NCBI RefSeq assembly: GCF_013523125.1
Contig: NZ_JAAMQJ010000005.1
Span: forward strand, 111,153 to 175,152
DNA length: 64,000 nucleotides
Direction of reading: 5' to 3'
Source: Pseudomonas entomophila
Lineage (GTDB): Bacteria; Pseudomonadota; Gammaproteobacteria; Pseudomonadales; Pseudomonadaceae
Both the position numbers and the translations under genes were made by a program. Positions 1-8,389 of this stretch are shown here, piece by piece. The notes under the pieces are model-generated. The model saw nothing but the letters and a program-made list of their open reading frames with translations. It was not told where the DNA came from and did no database searches. Every line of letters begins with the position of its first letter. The first letter of the stretch is position 1.

Positions 1-1
1 C

Positions 2-2131
2 AGTTATTCCTCTTCACTGGTCGTCATCTCGCTGGGTGTGGCAATCCTGGCCGCCTACACGGCGCTCGACTTCAGTGGCCGCATCGCCACCGCACGAGGG
101 CGCGTGGCTTATGTCTGGATGAGCGGTGGCGCCCTGGCGATGGGGGTGGGGATCTGGTCCATGCACTTCATCGGCATGCTGGCGCTTCGCTTGCCGATCG
201 AGTTGGGTTATGACCTGGGGCTGACCGCGCTGTCGCTGCTGATCGCCGTCCTGTCGTCGGGCTTCGCCTTGTGGCTGGCCAGTCAGCCTCGGCTGCCGAT
301 GGCGCAACTGGGACTGGGTTCGCTGATCATGGGCAGCGGGATCAGCAGCATGCACTACACCGGCATGGCGGCCCTGCGCATGCAGCCGGGCATCGACTAC
401 GACCCGGCCCTGTTCACGGCGTCGCTGGCCATCGCCGTCGGCGCCTCGGCGGCAGGCTTGTGGATCGTCTTCCGATTGCGCCAGCACACGCCCTACGTAC
501 GCCCGATTCGCGCCGCCGCGGCCGTGTTGATGGGGGTGGCGATCGTCGGCATGCACTACACCGGCATGGCCGCCGCCTACTTCCCCGAAGGTAGCGTATG
601 CGCTGCGATCGCCAGTGGCCTGAGCGGTTCAGGCTTGTATTACACGGTGTTGGTCACGACCCTGGCGGTCATGGCCGTGGCCCTGCTGACCTCGCTGCTG
701 GACGCGCGCATGCAAGTGCGTACCGCGCAACTGGCACGCTCGCTGACCCGGGTCAATCAGGAGCTGATCGAGCTGAGCCTGCATGACACCTTGACCGGCC
801 TGCCCAACCGGACGCTGCTGGCCGAGCGCATCGACCAGGCGATCGAGCGGGCCGATGCGCAAGGGGGATGCTTCGCGCTGATGTTCATCGACCTGGATGG
901 GTTCAAGCCGATCAACGATGCCTATGGGCATCACCTGGGCGATCAGGTGCTCAAGGCCGTGGCGGCGCGGTTGCGCGCCGATCTGCAGGCGCGCGACACC
1001 TTGGCGCGCATTGGGGGCGACGAGTTCGTGCTGTTGGCGCACTTGCAGGACCCAGACGATGCGCTGGACCTGGCGGCCCTTCAGGTGGCACTGGTGTCGC
1101 GCCCGTTCGACATGCTCGACCAGCGCCTGGCCATGTCGGCCAGTCTGGGCATCGTGGTGTACCCCGGCAACGGCCAGGACGCCCATGAATTGTTGCGCAA
1201 TGCCGATGCGGCGATGTATCACGCCAAGGGCAGTGGCAAGAACGGTTACCGGTTCTTCGATGCCTCGATGAACAGCAATGCCCGTTTGCAGGCCCAGCTG
1301 ATCCAGGACCTGCGGGTGGCGCTGGAGCAGGGGCAATTCTGTCTGCACTACCAGCCCAAGTTCGACGCGGCCACCGGTGTGGCGATCGGCGCTGAAGCGC
1401 TGCTGCGCTGGCAGCACCCGGAGCAGGGTCTGTTGTCACCGGACCGCTTCGTGGGCCTGGCCGAAAAGACCGGGCTGATCGTACCCATCGGCGTCTGGGT
1501 GCTGAACGAGGCCTGCCGCCAGATGCGCGCCTGGATGGACATCGGCTTCGAGGGTTGGCGCATCGCGGTCAACCTGTCGGCGATCCAGTTCTGCCATGTG
1601 GGCCTGCTCGACAACGTTGCCCATGCTTTGGCCCAGAACCAGTTGCCCGCCAATTGCCTGACCCTGGAGATCACCGAGACCACGGCCATGCACGATGTCG
1701 AGGCGAGCCTGGTGGTGCTCGGCCGGCTCGCCGACATGGGCGTCGACCTGTCCATCGACGATTTCGGCACCGGCTATTCGAGCCTGATGTACCTCAAGCG
1801 CCTGCCGGCCAACGAGCTGAAGATCGACCGTGGTTTTGTCCGAGACCTGGAGCCCGATAGCGACGATGCCGCGATCATTTCGGCCATCGTCGCCCTGGGG
1901 CAGGCGCTGGACCTGCGCATCGTCGCCGAGGGCGTGGAAACCGACTGCCAACGCGGCTTCCTGACCCGGTTGGGCTGCGACGCGCTGCAGGGGTACCTGC
2001 TGGGGCGGCCGGTTCCGGCCGATGCGCTGCCGGCCAGCGTCGTGCGCGAAGTGACGCCCACCGAACCGCTCGGGATGGACGACGCAGCGCTGAGCGCTCA
2101 ACGCCTGCTGGCGGCACCGGTGGTGCGCTAG
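2..2131 (+). CDS. MHYT-GGDEF-EAL cyclic-di-GMP enzyme (5' end outside the window)
   Basis: The reading frame is open from the first bases, so the true start lies upstream; about 709 residues are visible. The N-terminal half is an integral-membrane MHYT sensor with repeated M-H-(F/Y)-(I/T)-G-M motifs (near nt 160, 350 and 550) between hydrophobic helices. It is followed by a GGDEF domain with intact RIGGDEF and an EAL domain with EAL, DDFGTGYSSL, KIDR, EGVE and QGY(L) motifs. Both the diguanylate cyclase and phosphodiesterase signatures look catalytically complete. The residues before GGDEF read QARD rather than RxxD, so the product-inhibition I-site appears absent. MHYT domains are proposed to sense O2, CO or NO through metal ions. 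The role is turnover of c-di-GMP at the inner membrane. Its stop codon overlaps that of the convergent next gene within CTAG. Confidence 0.95.
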   Translation, partial: SYSSSLVVISLGVAILAAYTALDFSGRIATARGRVAYVWMSGGALAMGVGIWSMHFIGMLALRLPIELGYDLGLTALSLLIAVLSSGFALWLASQPRLPMAQLGLGSLIMGSGISSMHYTGMAALRMQPGIDYDPALFTASLAIAVGASAAGLWIVFRLRQHTPYVRPIRAAAAVLMGVAIVGMHYTGMAAAYFPEGSVCAAIASGLSGSGLYYTVLVTTLAVMAVALLTSLLDARMQVRTAQLARSLTRVNQELIELSLHDTLTGLPNRTLLAERIDQAIERADAQGGCFALMFIDLDGFKPINDAYGHHLGDQVLKAVAARLRADLQARDTLARIGGDEFVLLAHLQDPDDALDLAALQVALVSRPFDMLDQRLAMSASLGIVVYPGNGQDAHELLRNADAAMYHAKGSGKNGYRFFDASMNSNARLQAQLIQDLRVALEQGQFCLHYQPKFDAATGVAIGAEALLRWQHPEQGLLSPDRFVGLAEKTGLIVPIGVWVLNEACRQMRAWMDIGFEGWRIAVNLSAIQFCHVGLLDNVAHALAQNQLPANCLTLEITETTAMHDVEASLVVLGRLADMGVDLSIDDFGTGYSSLMYLKRLPANELKIDRGFVRDLEPDSDDAAIISAIVALGQALDLRIVAEGVETDCQRGFLTRLGCDALQGYLLGRPVPADALPASVVREVTPTEPLGMDDAALSAQRLLAAPVVR

Positions 2132-2388
2132 CTGGCGTGGCGCAAGGTGCAGTAGGGCACGAAGGCTTCCAGCTCCGCCTCCACCGCTTCGATGATGCGC
2201 TCGACGTCGGCGGCAGCCATGATCGCCGTGCAGGGAATGCCGGCGACCGCCAGCAGCGTTTCACCGCTGGAGCGGTCGAAGACGCGCGCGATCAGGCTGC
2301 GCGGCGCGTCCATGGTCGCTTCGAAGCCCAAGGGGTGGAAATGCCAGCGCATCACTTGGCATGCATTGGGAAAGGTCATCTTGTTCAT
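2128..2388 (-). CDS. Small DUF1652-like protein
   Basis: An 86-residue soluble protein. The start is set by a strong AAGGAGG ribosome-binding site just upstream of the ATG at 2388; longer upstream frames lack one. It begins MNKMTFPNACQ and has a central segment of the type S-G-E-T-L-x-A-V-A-G-I, resembling the short DUF1652 proteins common in Pseudomonas. No enzymatic motif is visible. It converges on the c-di-GMP gene, sharing the stop region, and is followed upstream by the orphan integrase gene on the other strand. The family assignment rests on pattern memory; function unknown. Confidence 0.75.
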   Translation of the reverse strand: MNKMTFPNACQVMRWHFHPLGFEATMDAPRSLIARVFDRSSGETLLAVAGIPCTAIMAAADVERIIEAVEAELEAFVPYCTLRHAS

Positions 2389-2672
2389 GGCCAGCCTCCT
2401 TGTTCTCGACGTCGAACACGGCGATGGCGCCACCGAACCTCGGCCTGCGCGAAGGGTAACGATAGCACCTGAAACGCCATCTTCGCGCACTGATCGTGAC
2501 AAGCGCGTGAACGCAGCCCTGTCCAGCACGACCAACGTCGTGGGCGGGCAGGTCATGTTGCAGCGGCAAGCGTCTAGTGCGCGGTTTCTGGCTGATGGCA
2601 CGCACGCTTCAGCACGCGAGCATCCATGGGTTTTCCGACCAACGGTCGGCACGGGCGCGTCTTGATCCAGTG

Positions 2673-3707
2673 ATGGGCGTTGATCGTCTGGACGTGCCGA
2701 ATGCGGTACCATTCCCCGTGGCCCCGCGCCGAGGCGCTGGCGGGCGGAGCCGATCTCCCCAAGCGTTCATCCCGCGTGCACAGGACCTCGTTTTGCCCAG
2801 TCTTCCGCTCAACCCATTGTCGCACTACCTCGCTCGCCTGGCGCCGTCCAGTCAATTGACCATGCGCTACGTGCTGCAGGACGTCGCCGACCGCCTGGGG
2901 TTCGACGATTGCGACATCGCCGACGTGCCGTGGCACCAGCTCGAAGCCGGGCACGTGATCGGGCTGGTGGCGGCCTTGCGCGCCGACGGATTCGCGCCCA
3001 ATACTTCGTCGCTGTACGTCAACGCCGTGCGCGGCGTGATGAACGAAGCCTGGCGCCTGGAGCTGATCTCCCACGACCGGCTGCTGAAGATCCGCGAGGT
3101 CAAGCCGGCGGGTGGCAGTCGGCTGCCCCCGGGACGCAACCTGCGACGCAGCCTGATCCGCGAGCTGATGGACGTCTGTGCTGCCGACCCCAGGCCGCAA
3201 GGCATCCGTGATGCCGCGATCATCGCGCTGCTCTATGGCACGGGCATGCGCAAGTCGGAGTCTGTGGACATCGACCTGAGCCAGGTGGATTTCGAGGAAC
3301 GCAGCGTGCAGGTGCTGGGCAAGGGTAACCGCCAGCTGATCAAGTACGCGCCGCCCTGGGTCTTCGAGCGGCTCCAGGCCTGGTTGAGCTTTCGTCGCGC
3401 GGCGTTGCCGCCAGGGCTGGAGGACGACAGCTTCCTGTTCAATCGCATCCGCCGTGGCAACCACATCACCCGCGCGCGCATCACCAAGCACGCCATCTAC
3501 TACATCGCCCGCCAGCGGGGCGCACAGGTCGGCATCAAGATCATGCCCCATGACTTTCGCCGCGCGTTCATCACCCGGGTGATCGAAGAGCACGACCTGT
3601 CGATTGCCCAGAAGCTCGCCCACCATGCCAACATCCAGACCACTGCCAGCTATGACCGGCGCGACGACAACGAGCGGCGGCGCGCGGTAGACCGCTTCGA
3701 TTATTGA
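2673..3707 (+). CDS. Orphan tyrosine recombinase / site-specific integrase
   Basis: A phage-integrase-family protein of about 344 residues. The catalytic domain shows the first Arg in GTGMRKSE, the H-x-x-R box in HDFRRAF, a following HH, and the Tyr nucleophile in TTASYDRR close to the C-terminus. The N-terminal part (SQLTMRYVLQDVADRLG... and SSLYVNAVRGVMNEAWR) fits a SAM-like core-binding domain. Such enzymes cut and rejoin DNA at inverted or direct sites. The start is uncertain: ATG 2673 is chosen, lacking a clear ribosome-binding site; the frame is open back to 2577. There are no phage genes, tRNA or att-like repeats nearby, so it looks like a resident XerC-like or domesticated integrase rather than part of an element. 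Confidence 0.88.
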   Translation: MGVDRLDVPNAVPFPVAPRRGAGGRSRSPQAFIPRAQDLVLPSLPLNPLSHYLARLAPSSQLTMRYVLQDVADRLGFDDCDIADVPWHQLEAGHVIGLVAALRADGFAPNTSSLYVNAVRGVMNEAWRLELISHDRLLKIREVKPAGGSRLPPGRNLRRSLIRELMDVCAADPRPQGIRDAAIIALLYGTGMRKSESVDIDLSQVDFEERSVQVLGKGNRQLIKYAPPWVFERLQAWLSFRRAALPPGLEDDSFLFNRIRRGNHITRARITKHAIYYIARQRGAQVGIKIMPHDFRRAFITRVIEEHDLSIAQKLAHHANIQTTASYDRRDDNERRRAVDRFDY

Positions 3708-3735
3708 CCGACAGGACGGTGCGGCAGAGCCTGCC

Positions 3736-4596
3736 TCACTGTGGCGTGCCGAACAGACCGGTCCAGTAGATGCCGGCATCGCTCTTGGGGTCCACGGCAT
3801 AGGCCGCCCCCAATTCGGTGAAGTCGGGATTCATCAGGGTGGCGCAGTGGCCAGGGCTGGCCAACCAGCCATCGACCACCTTGCGCGGTGTGTCGCGCCC
3901 TGCGGCGATGTTTTCGCCGATCTGCCGGTACAGGTAGCCGGCCAGCTCGGCACGGTCGCCCGGTGTGCGACCGTCCTTGTCGAGGTGATCGAAGTAGTTC
4001 TGGTTGGCCATGGCGCGGGTGTGGGTGGCGGCGACGCCCGCCAGGATCGTGCTCCAGGTGAGCGCGCCGGCCTGGGCGAAGGGTTGGCCGCCGCACTGGC
4101 GCGGCAGGCTGCGCGCGGCGTTGATCTCCTGAAGCAGTTTCTGGCCCTCGACTTGCCAATCGCCCAGGCGTCCACTAAGCAGTGGGCGGGCCAGGACGAT
4201 GCGCCAGTCGCGACCTTCCTGGCTGACGCCGATGTCGACGAATTGCGGGTCAAGCACGACCTGGCAGAAGCTTTCCTCGATCACCTGCATCGCGGCCTGG
4301 GCATCCCGTGGGCCGGACAGGCTGATGGCCTGGACGTTGACCATGGGGTAGGCCGCCTGGGTCATGGCCTGCTGAAGGTCGCGCGTGCCTTCGGGGGACA
4401 GTGCCAGGCGTGTGTCGCTGTTGAGCGGCGCCAGTTCCAGGGAGGCTTCGCCACCGCAGGCCTGGGTCTGGCTGCGGTAGTGGTTGATCGACTCGATCAG
4501 CTGCGTTTCCTCGCCACTCATGGCATGGGCCAGGGTGAACGGCCCCAGGCTCAGCGCCGCGAGGGCAAGGCAAGCAGCGGATGACAACACGCGCAT
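3736..4596 (-). CDS. Secreted CAP (SCP/PR1) domain protein
   Basis: A 286-residue exported protein. The start ATG at 4596 follows a GGGAG site and opens a classical Sec signal peptide (MRVLSSAACLALAALSLG..., cleavage near AHA-MS). The C-terminal half is a CAP domain, with the core pattern HTRAMA-x-x-N-Y-F-D-H, GENIAAG and GWLASPGHCATLMNPDFTELGAAY. Several cysteines suggest periplasmic disulfides. The N-terminal half has no recognised domain. Bacterial CAP proteins are secreted, with poorly defined roles (peptide or lipid binding, proposed protease activity). The gene stands alone, convergent with the integrase, with a repeat-rich intergenic region upstream. Confidence 0.88.
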   Translation of the reverse strand: MRVLSSAACLALAALSLGPFTLAHAMSGEETQLIESINHYRSQTQACGGEASLELAPLNSDTRLALSPEGTRDLQQAMTQAAYPMVNVQAISLSGPRDAQAAMQVIEESFCQVVLDPQFVDIGVSQEGRDWRIVLARPLLSGRLGDWQVEGQKLLQEINAARSLPRQCGGQPFAQAGALTWSTILAGVAATHTRAMANQNYFDHLDKDGRTPGDRAELAGYLYRQIGENIAAGRDTPRKVVDGWLASPGHCATLMNPDFTELGAAYAVDPKSDAGIYWTGLFGTPQ

Positions 4597-5133
4597 GAAG
4601 ATCTCCCTATGACTGGCAGCGGCCCGATGTTGCGGGACCATCCTACACAAGCCGTTTGCGTTTGGCCCGGACTGAACTGCACGGTGGCCGCAGGCAAGAG
4701 TCGGTAGACCGTCGATGGGACGAAAAGTGCGGCGGGGCTTGCGGTCGTGCCGAGCGGGCATGTGCCGCCGCCATCGCCGGCAAGCCGGCTCCCACAAGAG
4801 GCGCTGAGACTGCCGTATCTCTTGTGGGTCCTGCGGACCAAGCCTTTCAACGTCTTTAATTAACACGGTGTGGATCACATCGCTAATCTGGAAGAGCGGT
4901 TCACCCCCTGTGTGGGAGCGGGCTTGCCCGCGATGCAGGCGGCGACGGACCGGACGCTATCGCGGGCAAGCCCGCTCCCACATGGATCGCGATGACCTGC
5001 ATCACCGCGGCCGGTGGAGCGGCCCCTGCCGGGGCGCCGGACCGGCCGCGATTGGCCCCGCAGGGGCCACATTCGCACTTGGCAAAACCCATAGAATCTC
5101 CCACAGGAGGGTCGCGATGGGTGCTTCAGCCGC
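4597..5133. repeat. Gene-free region with REP pair and two other repeat modules
   Basis: A 537-base stretch without a gene. It contains a single REP-like element near 4775-4800, a composite module at about 4826-4912 (CCTTTCAACGTCTTT ... GAGCGGTTCACCC), and an inverted REP pair at 4911-4982 (GGGAGCGGGCTTGCCCGCGAT ... ATCGCGGGCAAGCCCGCTCCC). A GC-rich element at about 5009-5107 contains GCGATTGGCCCCGCAGGGGCC followed by a linker ending AGAATCTCC. The composite module recurs in inverted orientation at 13955-14040, and the last element recurs at 13.65, 41.9 and 57.7 kb. Confidence 0.85.
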
Positions 5134-6171
5134 TCAAGGCGCCGGGTTCGGCTGCTCGACGTGAATGGCTTCCAGGGCCTGCACCAGCGAATCGTCAAGT
5201 GTCAGATCGACGCTTGCCAGGTTGTGCTCCAGCTGTTCCAGGGTGGTCGCGCCGATGATGTTGCTGGTCACGAACGGGCGGCTGGTGACGAAGGCCAGGG
5301 CCATCTGTGCCGGGTCCAGCCCATGCGCACGTGCCAGTTCGACATACCGTTGCGCCGCGGCTTCGGCTTGGGGGTTGGTGTAGCGCTGGAAGCGCTCGAA
5401 CCGGGTCAGTCGCGCACCGTCCGGTCGTGCGCCTTCGAGGTACTTGCCGCTGAGTACACCGAAGGCCAGGGGCGAGTAGGCCAGCAGGCCGATCTGTTCG
5501 CGCAGGGCAATTTCCGCAAGGCCCACTTCGAAGGTGCGGTTGAGCAGGTTGTAGGGGTTTTGGATCGACACGGCACGCGGCCAGCCGCGTTGCTCGGCCA
5601 GGTGCAAAAAGCGCATCGTGCCCCACGGCGTTTCGTTGGACAGCCCGATGTGACGGATCTTGCCGGCCTTGACCAGCTCGTCGAGCACCTCAAGGGTGTC
5701 TTCGATCGCCACGAACTGATCGTCAGGGTCAAAGGTGAAGCCCAGCTGGCCGAAGAAATTGGCCTTGCGGTCCGGCCAGTGCAGTTGGTAGAGGTCCAGG
5801 TAGTCGGTCTGCAACCGTTCGAGGCTATCTTCCAGGGCCTTGACGATGTTGGCCCGGTTCAGGCGCGGGTTGCCGTCGCGAATGTGCGGCATGCGGCCGG
5901 GGCCTGCGACCTTGCTGGCCAGCACCCAGTCGCCCCGGTCGCCGAACTGGCGGAAGTACTCGCCGATGATGCGTTCGGTGCTGCCATAGGTCTTGCCATT
6001 GGGCGGCACGGGGTACATCTCGGCGGTATCGAGGACGTTGACCCCGGCGTCCTTGGCCAGGCGAATCTGCTCGAAGGCTTCGGCCTGGGTGTTCTGTTCG
6101 CCCCAGGTCATGGTGCCGAGGGCGATGGCGCTGACCTGCAGAGAGGTGCGTCCGAGAGGGCGTCGTTGCAT
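5134..6171 (-). CDS. NADP(H)-dependent aldo/keto reductase, Tas-like
   Basis: A 345-residue TIM-barrel oxidoreductase of the Tas/YajO type. The catalytic tetrad is visible: Asp and Tyr in LDTAEMY, Lys in ASKVAG, His in LYQLHWPDR. The family reduces aldehydes and ketones with NADPH; E. coli Tas suppresses tyrosine auxotrophy, but the true substrate is unknown. The start is set at ATG 6171, preceded by GGAGA at good spacing; an in-frame ATG twelve bases upstream has no ribosome-binding site. Length matches the family. The gene is monocistronic, divergent from mgtC. Confidence 0.93.
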   Translation of the reverse strand: MQRRPLGRTSLQVSAIALGTMTWGEQNTQAEAFEQIRLAKDAGVNVLDTAEMYPVPPNGKTYGSTERIIGEYFRQFGDRGDWVLASKVAGPGRMPHIRDGNPRLNRANIVKALEDSLERLQTDYLDLYQLHWPDRKANFFGQLGFTFDPDDQFVAIEDTLEVLDELVKAGKIRHIGLSNETPWGTMRFLHLAEQRGWPRAVSIQNPYNLLNRTFEVGLAEIALREQIGLLAYSPLAFGVLSGKYLEGARPDGARLTRFERFQRYTNPQAEAAAQRYVELARAHGLDPAQMALAFVTSRPFVTSNIIGATTLEQLEHNLASVDLTLDDSLVQALEAIHVEQPNPAP

Positions 6172-6416
6172 GCTGTTCTCCATGACAGTAAGGGTCGGTG
6201 AGGGGGCGCTGTCAGACCTCGCGCGAGCGGGAAGTCGAGGTGCCTGGGTGATGCGCCCCATATGCCGAGCTCGACGTTGCCACCTGCACCGGTCGTTTGG
6301 CAAGCGCACACGAATGCCTTCCAGGGCCAATCCTTGGCGAGCGGACCATGTTAGGGGCACTCCTGCCGCCTGCTGGCAGTCCATGGTTACACATGCCTCG
6401 TCAAGGAGAACACCCG

Positions 6417-6944
6417 ATGGATGCAGTGCTGGACGCGATCGGCGACGCCCTCGAAGCCGAGTTCGCCGACCTGGCCGACGTGGAGCAGGTCACGCGGATC
6501 CTGGTCAGGCTGCTGATGGCAGCGCTGCTGGGTGCGGTGCTGGGGTTGGAGCGGGAAAGCAAAGGCAAGTCGGCCGGGGTGCGCACGCACATGCTGGTGT
6601 CGCTGGGCGCTGCGCTGTTCGTGCTGGCGCCGAACATGGCCGGTGCCGATGCCCAGGCCATGAGCCGGGTCATTCAGGGAATCGTCGCCGGTATCGGTTT
6701 TCTGGGCGCTGGTACCATCCTCAAGGGCAATGGGCGCGAGACCAGCCATGTCAAAGGGCTGACGACGGCAGCCGGCCTGTGGATGACGGCGGCAATCGGT
6801 ACGGCGGCGGGCATGGGGCGCGAGGCGACGGCGCTGGTCAGTACGCTGATGGCCCTGCTGGTGCTGCACAGCATGCCGGCATTGGTCGATCGTATCGAAG
6901 TGAGGACAGAGCAGAAAGCCCGTGAGGAAGATGAAAAGGGCTGA
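6417..6944 (+). CDS. mgtC: MgtC/SapB family inner-membrane protein
   Basis: A 175-residue protein with an AAGGAG site before ATG 6417. The conserved MgtC core is present: ALLGAVLGLERE, GVRTHMLVSLGAALF, VIQGIVAGIGFLGAG, TSHVKGLTTAAGLWMTAAIGTAAG. Four to five membrane helices are predicted, followed by a short charged tail. The family is linked to growth at low Mg2+ and, in pathogens, to F-type ATPase modulation; this short form lacks the C-terminal cytosolic domain of Salmonella MgtC. It is followed by an 11-bp perfect hairpin and then by the antisense-oriented crcY RNA, the arrangement I recall for P. putida. Confidence 0.92.
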   Translation: MDAVLDAIGDALEAEFADLADVEQVTRILVRLLMAALLGAVLGLERESKGKSAGVRTHMLVSLGAALFVLAPNMAGADAQAMSRVIQGIVAGIGFLGAGTILKGNGRETSHVKGLTTAAGLWMTAAIGTAAGMGREATALVSTLMALLVLHSMPALVDRIEVRTEQKAREEDEKG

Positions 6945-6952
6945 GCGCATAG

Positions 6953-7300
6953 CACGAGGGGGAGCCTGAGCTCCCCCTCGAAACGCTGCTGCGTGCTCTT
7001 TTATTGTTATCGAGGACCGGCCTGTTGTTGTGATTGTCAGCCATGTCTCGGTGTCGCGAACGACCCCCATTCGGGGTCAAGAGCAAACGTATTTTTTTGA
7101 GCGCTGACCTGCAATTGCCTGCGGGCCTGAGTCCGACCGTCACTGCCTTGAGGCAGTCTTGTTGTTCTGTGTCGGTTGACCTGCCGTGCACATCGACTTC
7201 AAAAAAATCTGCTTGCTGCGTCTCTGCCGTGTTGTTCTTGTTTTGTCAGAACCGCTGCCTGTTGTTGTTATTGGGTGCCGCTGCTGTTGTTCTTGTTATG
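6953..7300 (-). ncRNA. crcY: CrcY small RNA (Hfq/Crc-sequestering)
   Basis: Catabolite-repression control RNA transcribed leftward. The strand carries repeated AAnAAnAA catabolite-activity motifs, visible on the plus strand as TTnTTnTT at 7001-7008, 7159-7166, 7232-7242, 7262-7272 and 7287-7297, with a near-match at 7024-7030. A sigma-54 promoter with GG-N10-GC geometry lies immediately upstream and a GC-rich perfect hairpin marks the 3' end, giving about 350 nt. The flanking genes, mgtC and mvaB, are those I recall flanking crcY in P. putida. CrcZ/CrcY titrate the Hfq-Crc complex away from mRNAs when preferred carbon sources run out; CbrA/CbrB with sigma-54 drive transcription. Exact ends are inferred from the promoter and hairpin. 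Confidence 0.88.
6955..6980. terminator. Perfect 11-bp hairpin between mgtC and crcY, likely bidirectional terminator
   Basis: CGAGGGGGAGC, loop CTGA, GCTCCCCCTCG. It lies 10 bases after the mgtC stop and at the predicted 3' end of the CrcY RNA on the other strand. There is no immediate T-run on either side; TCTTTTATT occurs 17 bases further on the plus strand. Confidence 0.7.
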
Positions 7301-7310
7301 CGTAAGAGAT

Positions 7311-7328
7311 AGCAGGTGCCGTGCCAAC
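7311..7328 (-). promoter_or_regulatory. Sigma-54 promoter of crcY
   Basis: On the minus strand the sequence reads GTTGGCACGGCACCTGCT: the -24 GG (7325-7324) and -12 GC (7313-7312) are separated by exactly 10 bases, and TGGCACG matches the -24 box. Transcription would begin near 7300, just before the first AACAAGAACAACA motif. Confidence 0.85.
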
Positions 7329-7408
7329 TTTTTAGAATCCTTTTTAAACAAGGAGTTAGCCTAGACTTCGTAGGCTTGCTGCTGAAAATGCGCGTCAAAT
7401 TGTTTCCC

Positions 7409-7448
7409 TGTTACCCGTTTCGCCGCGTGCGCTCGCACGGCGGTAACA
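7409..7448. promoter_or_regulatory. Candidate upstream activator (CbrB-type) site pair, also a hairpin after mvaB
   Basis: TGTTAC at 7409-7414 and GTAACA at 7443-7448 form an inverted pair about 100 bp upstream of the sigma-54 promoter, where an enhancer-binding protein such as CbrB would act. I recall CbrB sites as TGTTAC/GTAACA inverted halves with a shorter gap; here the gap is 28 bases. The sequence between them (CGCCG-C-GTGC GCTC GCACGGCG) also folds into a hairpin that could end the mvaB transcript. Confidence 0.45.
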
Positions 7449-7449
7449 C

Positions 7450-8370
7450 TCAACTGCCAGCGCCGGTGACAGACACGCCTTGCCGCGCCCGTGCCACCCG
7501 CGAACCATTGGCACGCGCCAGTACGTCGCTGATGCGCTGACCCGCCGCGACCAACCGGTCCAGGTCGATACCGGTATCGATGCCCAGCCCTTGCAGCAGA
7601 TACACCAGGTCCTCGGTCGACACATTGCCCGTGGCGCCGCGGGCGTAGGGGCAGCCGCCCAGCCCGGCAACCGACGCGTCGAAGACCGTGATGCCTTCCA
7701 GCAGGCTGGCATAGACATTGGCCATGGCCTGCCCGTAGGTGTCGTGGAAGTGTCCGGCCAACGCTTCCCGGGGCACGGCCCCCGCCACCTGGTCGAACAG
7801 CCGGCGCGTGACGCCTGGCGTACCGACGCCGAGGGTGTCGCCCAACGACACCTCATGACAGCCCATCTGGTACAGCGCCCGTGCCACCGGCACCACCTGC
7901 TCAGGGTTGACCGTGCCTTCGTAGGGGCAACCCAGCACGCAGGATACATAGCCACGTACGCGTACGTGGTGAGCCGTGGCAGCGGCCAGGATCGGTTCGA
8001 AGCGCGCCAGGCTGTCGCTGATCGAACAATTGATGTTGCGTTGCGAAAAGGTCTCCGAGGCGGCGGCGAACACGGCCACTTCCTCGACCCCTGCCGCCAG
8101 GGCGTCCTCGAACCCGCGCAGGTTGGGTGCCAGGGCGGCGTAGGTGACCCCCGGCAGGCGCGTCATGCCAGCGAACACCTCGGCCGAGCCTGTCATCTGC
8201 GGCACCCACTTGGGCGACACGAAACTGCCGACCTCGATGTAGCGCAGGCCGGCCGCGCCGAGGTCGTCGACCAGGCGGATCTTGTCGGCCACCGCGATGG
8301 GGCGCGCTTCGTTCTGCAGGCCGTCGCGTGGGCCGACTTCGACCACACGGACATGCGTCGGCAAGGACAT
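7450..8370 (-). CDS. mvaB: Hydroxymethylglutaryl-CoA lyase
   Basis: A 306-residue TIM-barrel HMG-CoA lyase that splits HMG-CoA to acetyl-CoA and acetoacetate, the last step of leucine degradation. Family motifs are visible: VEVGPRDGLQNE at the N-terminus, the metal-binding HFHDTYGQ, and the active-site glycine-rich loop GLGGCPYARGATGN with its catalytic Cys. ATG 8370 follows AGGAG. The gene lies 19 bp downstream of the MerR-type regulator on the same strand, so the two form an operon. Other leucine (liu) genes are not adjacent, so this may be a stand-alone copy under its own regulator. Confidence 0.95.
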   Translation of the reverse strand: MSLPTHVRVVEVGPRDGLQNEARPIAVADKIRLVDDLGAAGLRYIEVGSFVSPKWVPQMTGSAEVFAGMTRLPGVTYAALAPNLRGFEDALAAGVEEVAVFAAASETFSQRNINCSISDSLARFEPILAAATAHHVRVRGYVSCVLGCPYEGTVNPEQVVPVARALYQMGCHEVSLGDTLGVGTPGVTRRLFDQVAGAVPREALAGHFHDTYGQAMANVYASLLEGITVFDASVAGLGGCPYARGATGNVSTEDLVYLLQGLGIDTGIDLDRLVAAGQRISDVLARANGSRVARARQGVSVTGAGS

Positions 8371-8389
8371 GGCAGGTCTCCTGTTCAGT

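Noticed and set aside
2128..4596. Prophage or integrative element around the integrase
   Set aside because: Neighbours are ordinary chromosomal genes; there are no phage or transfer genes and no flanking direct repeats.
7034..7364. Small cysteine/leucine-rich proteins in the mgtC-mvaB gap
   Set aside because: The region is the crcY RNA with a sigma-54 promoter; the frames arise from TTGTTGTT motifs.
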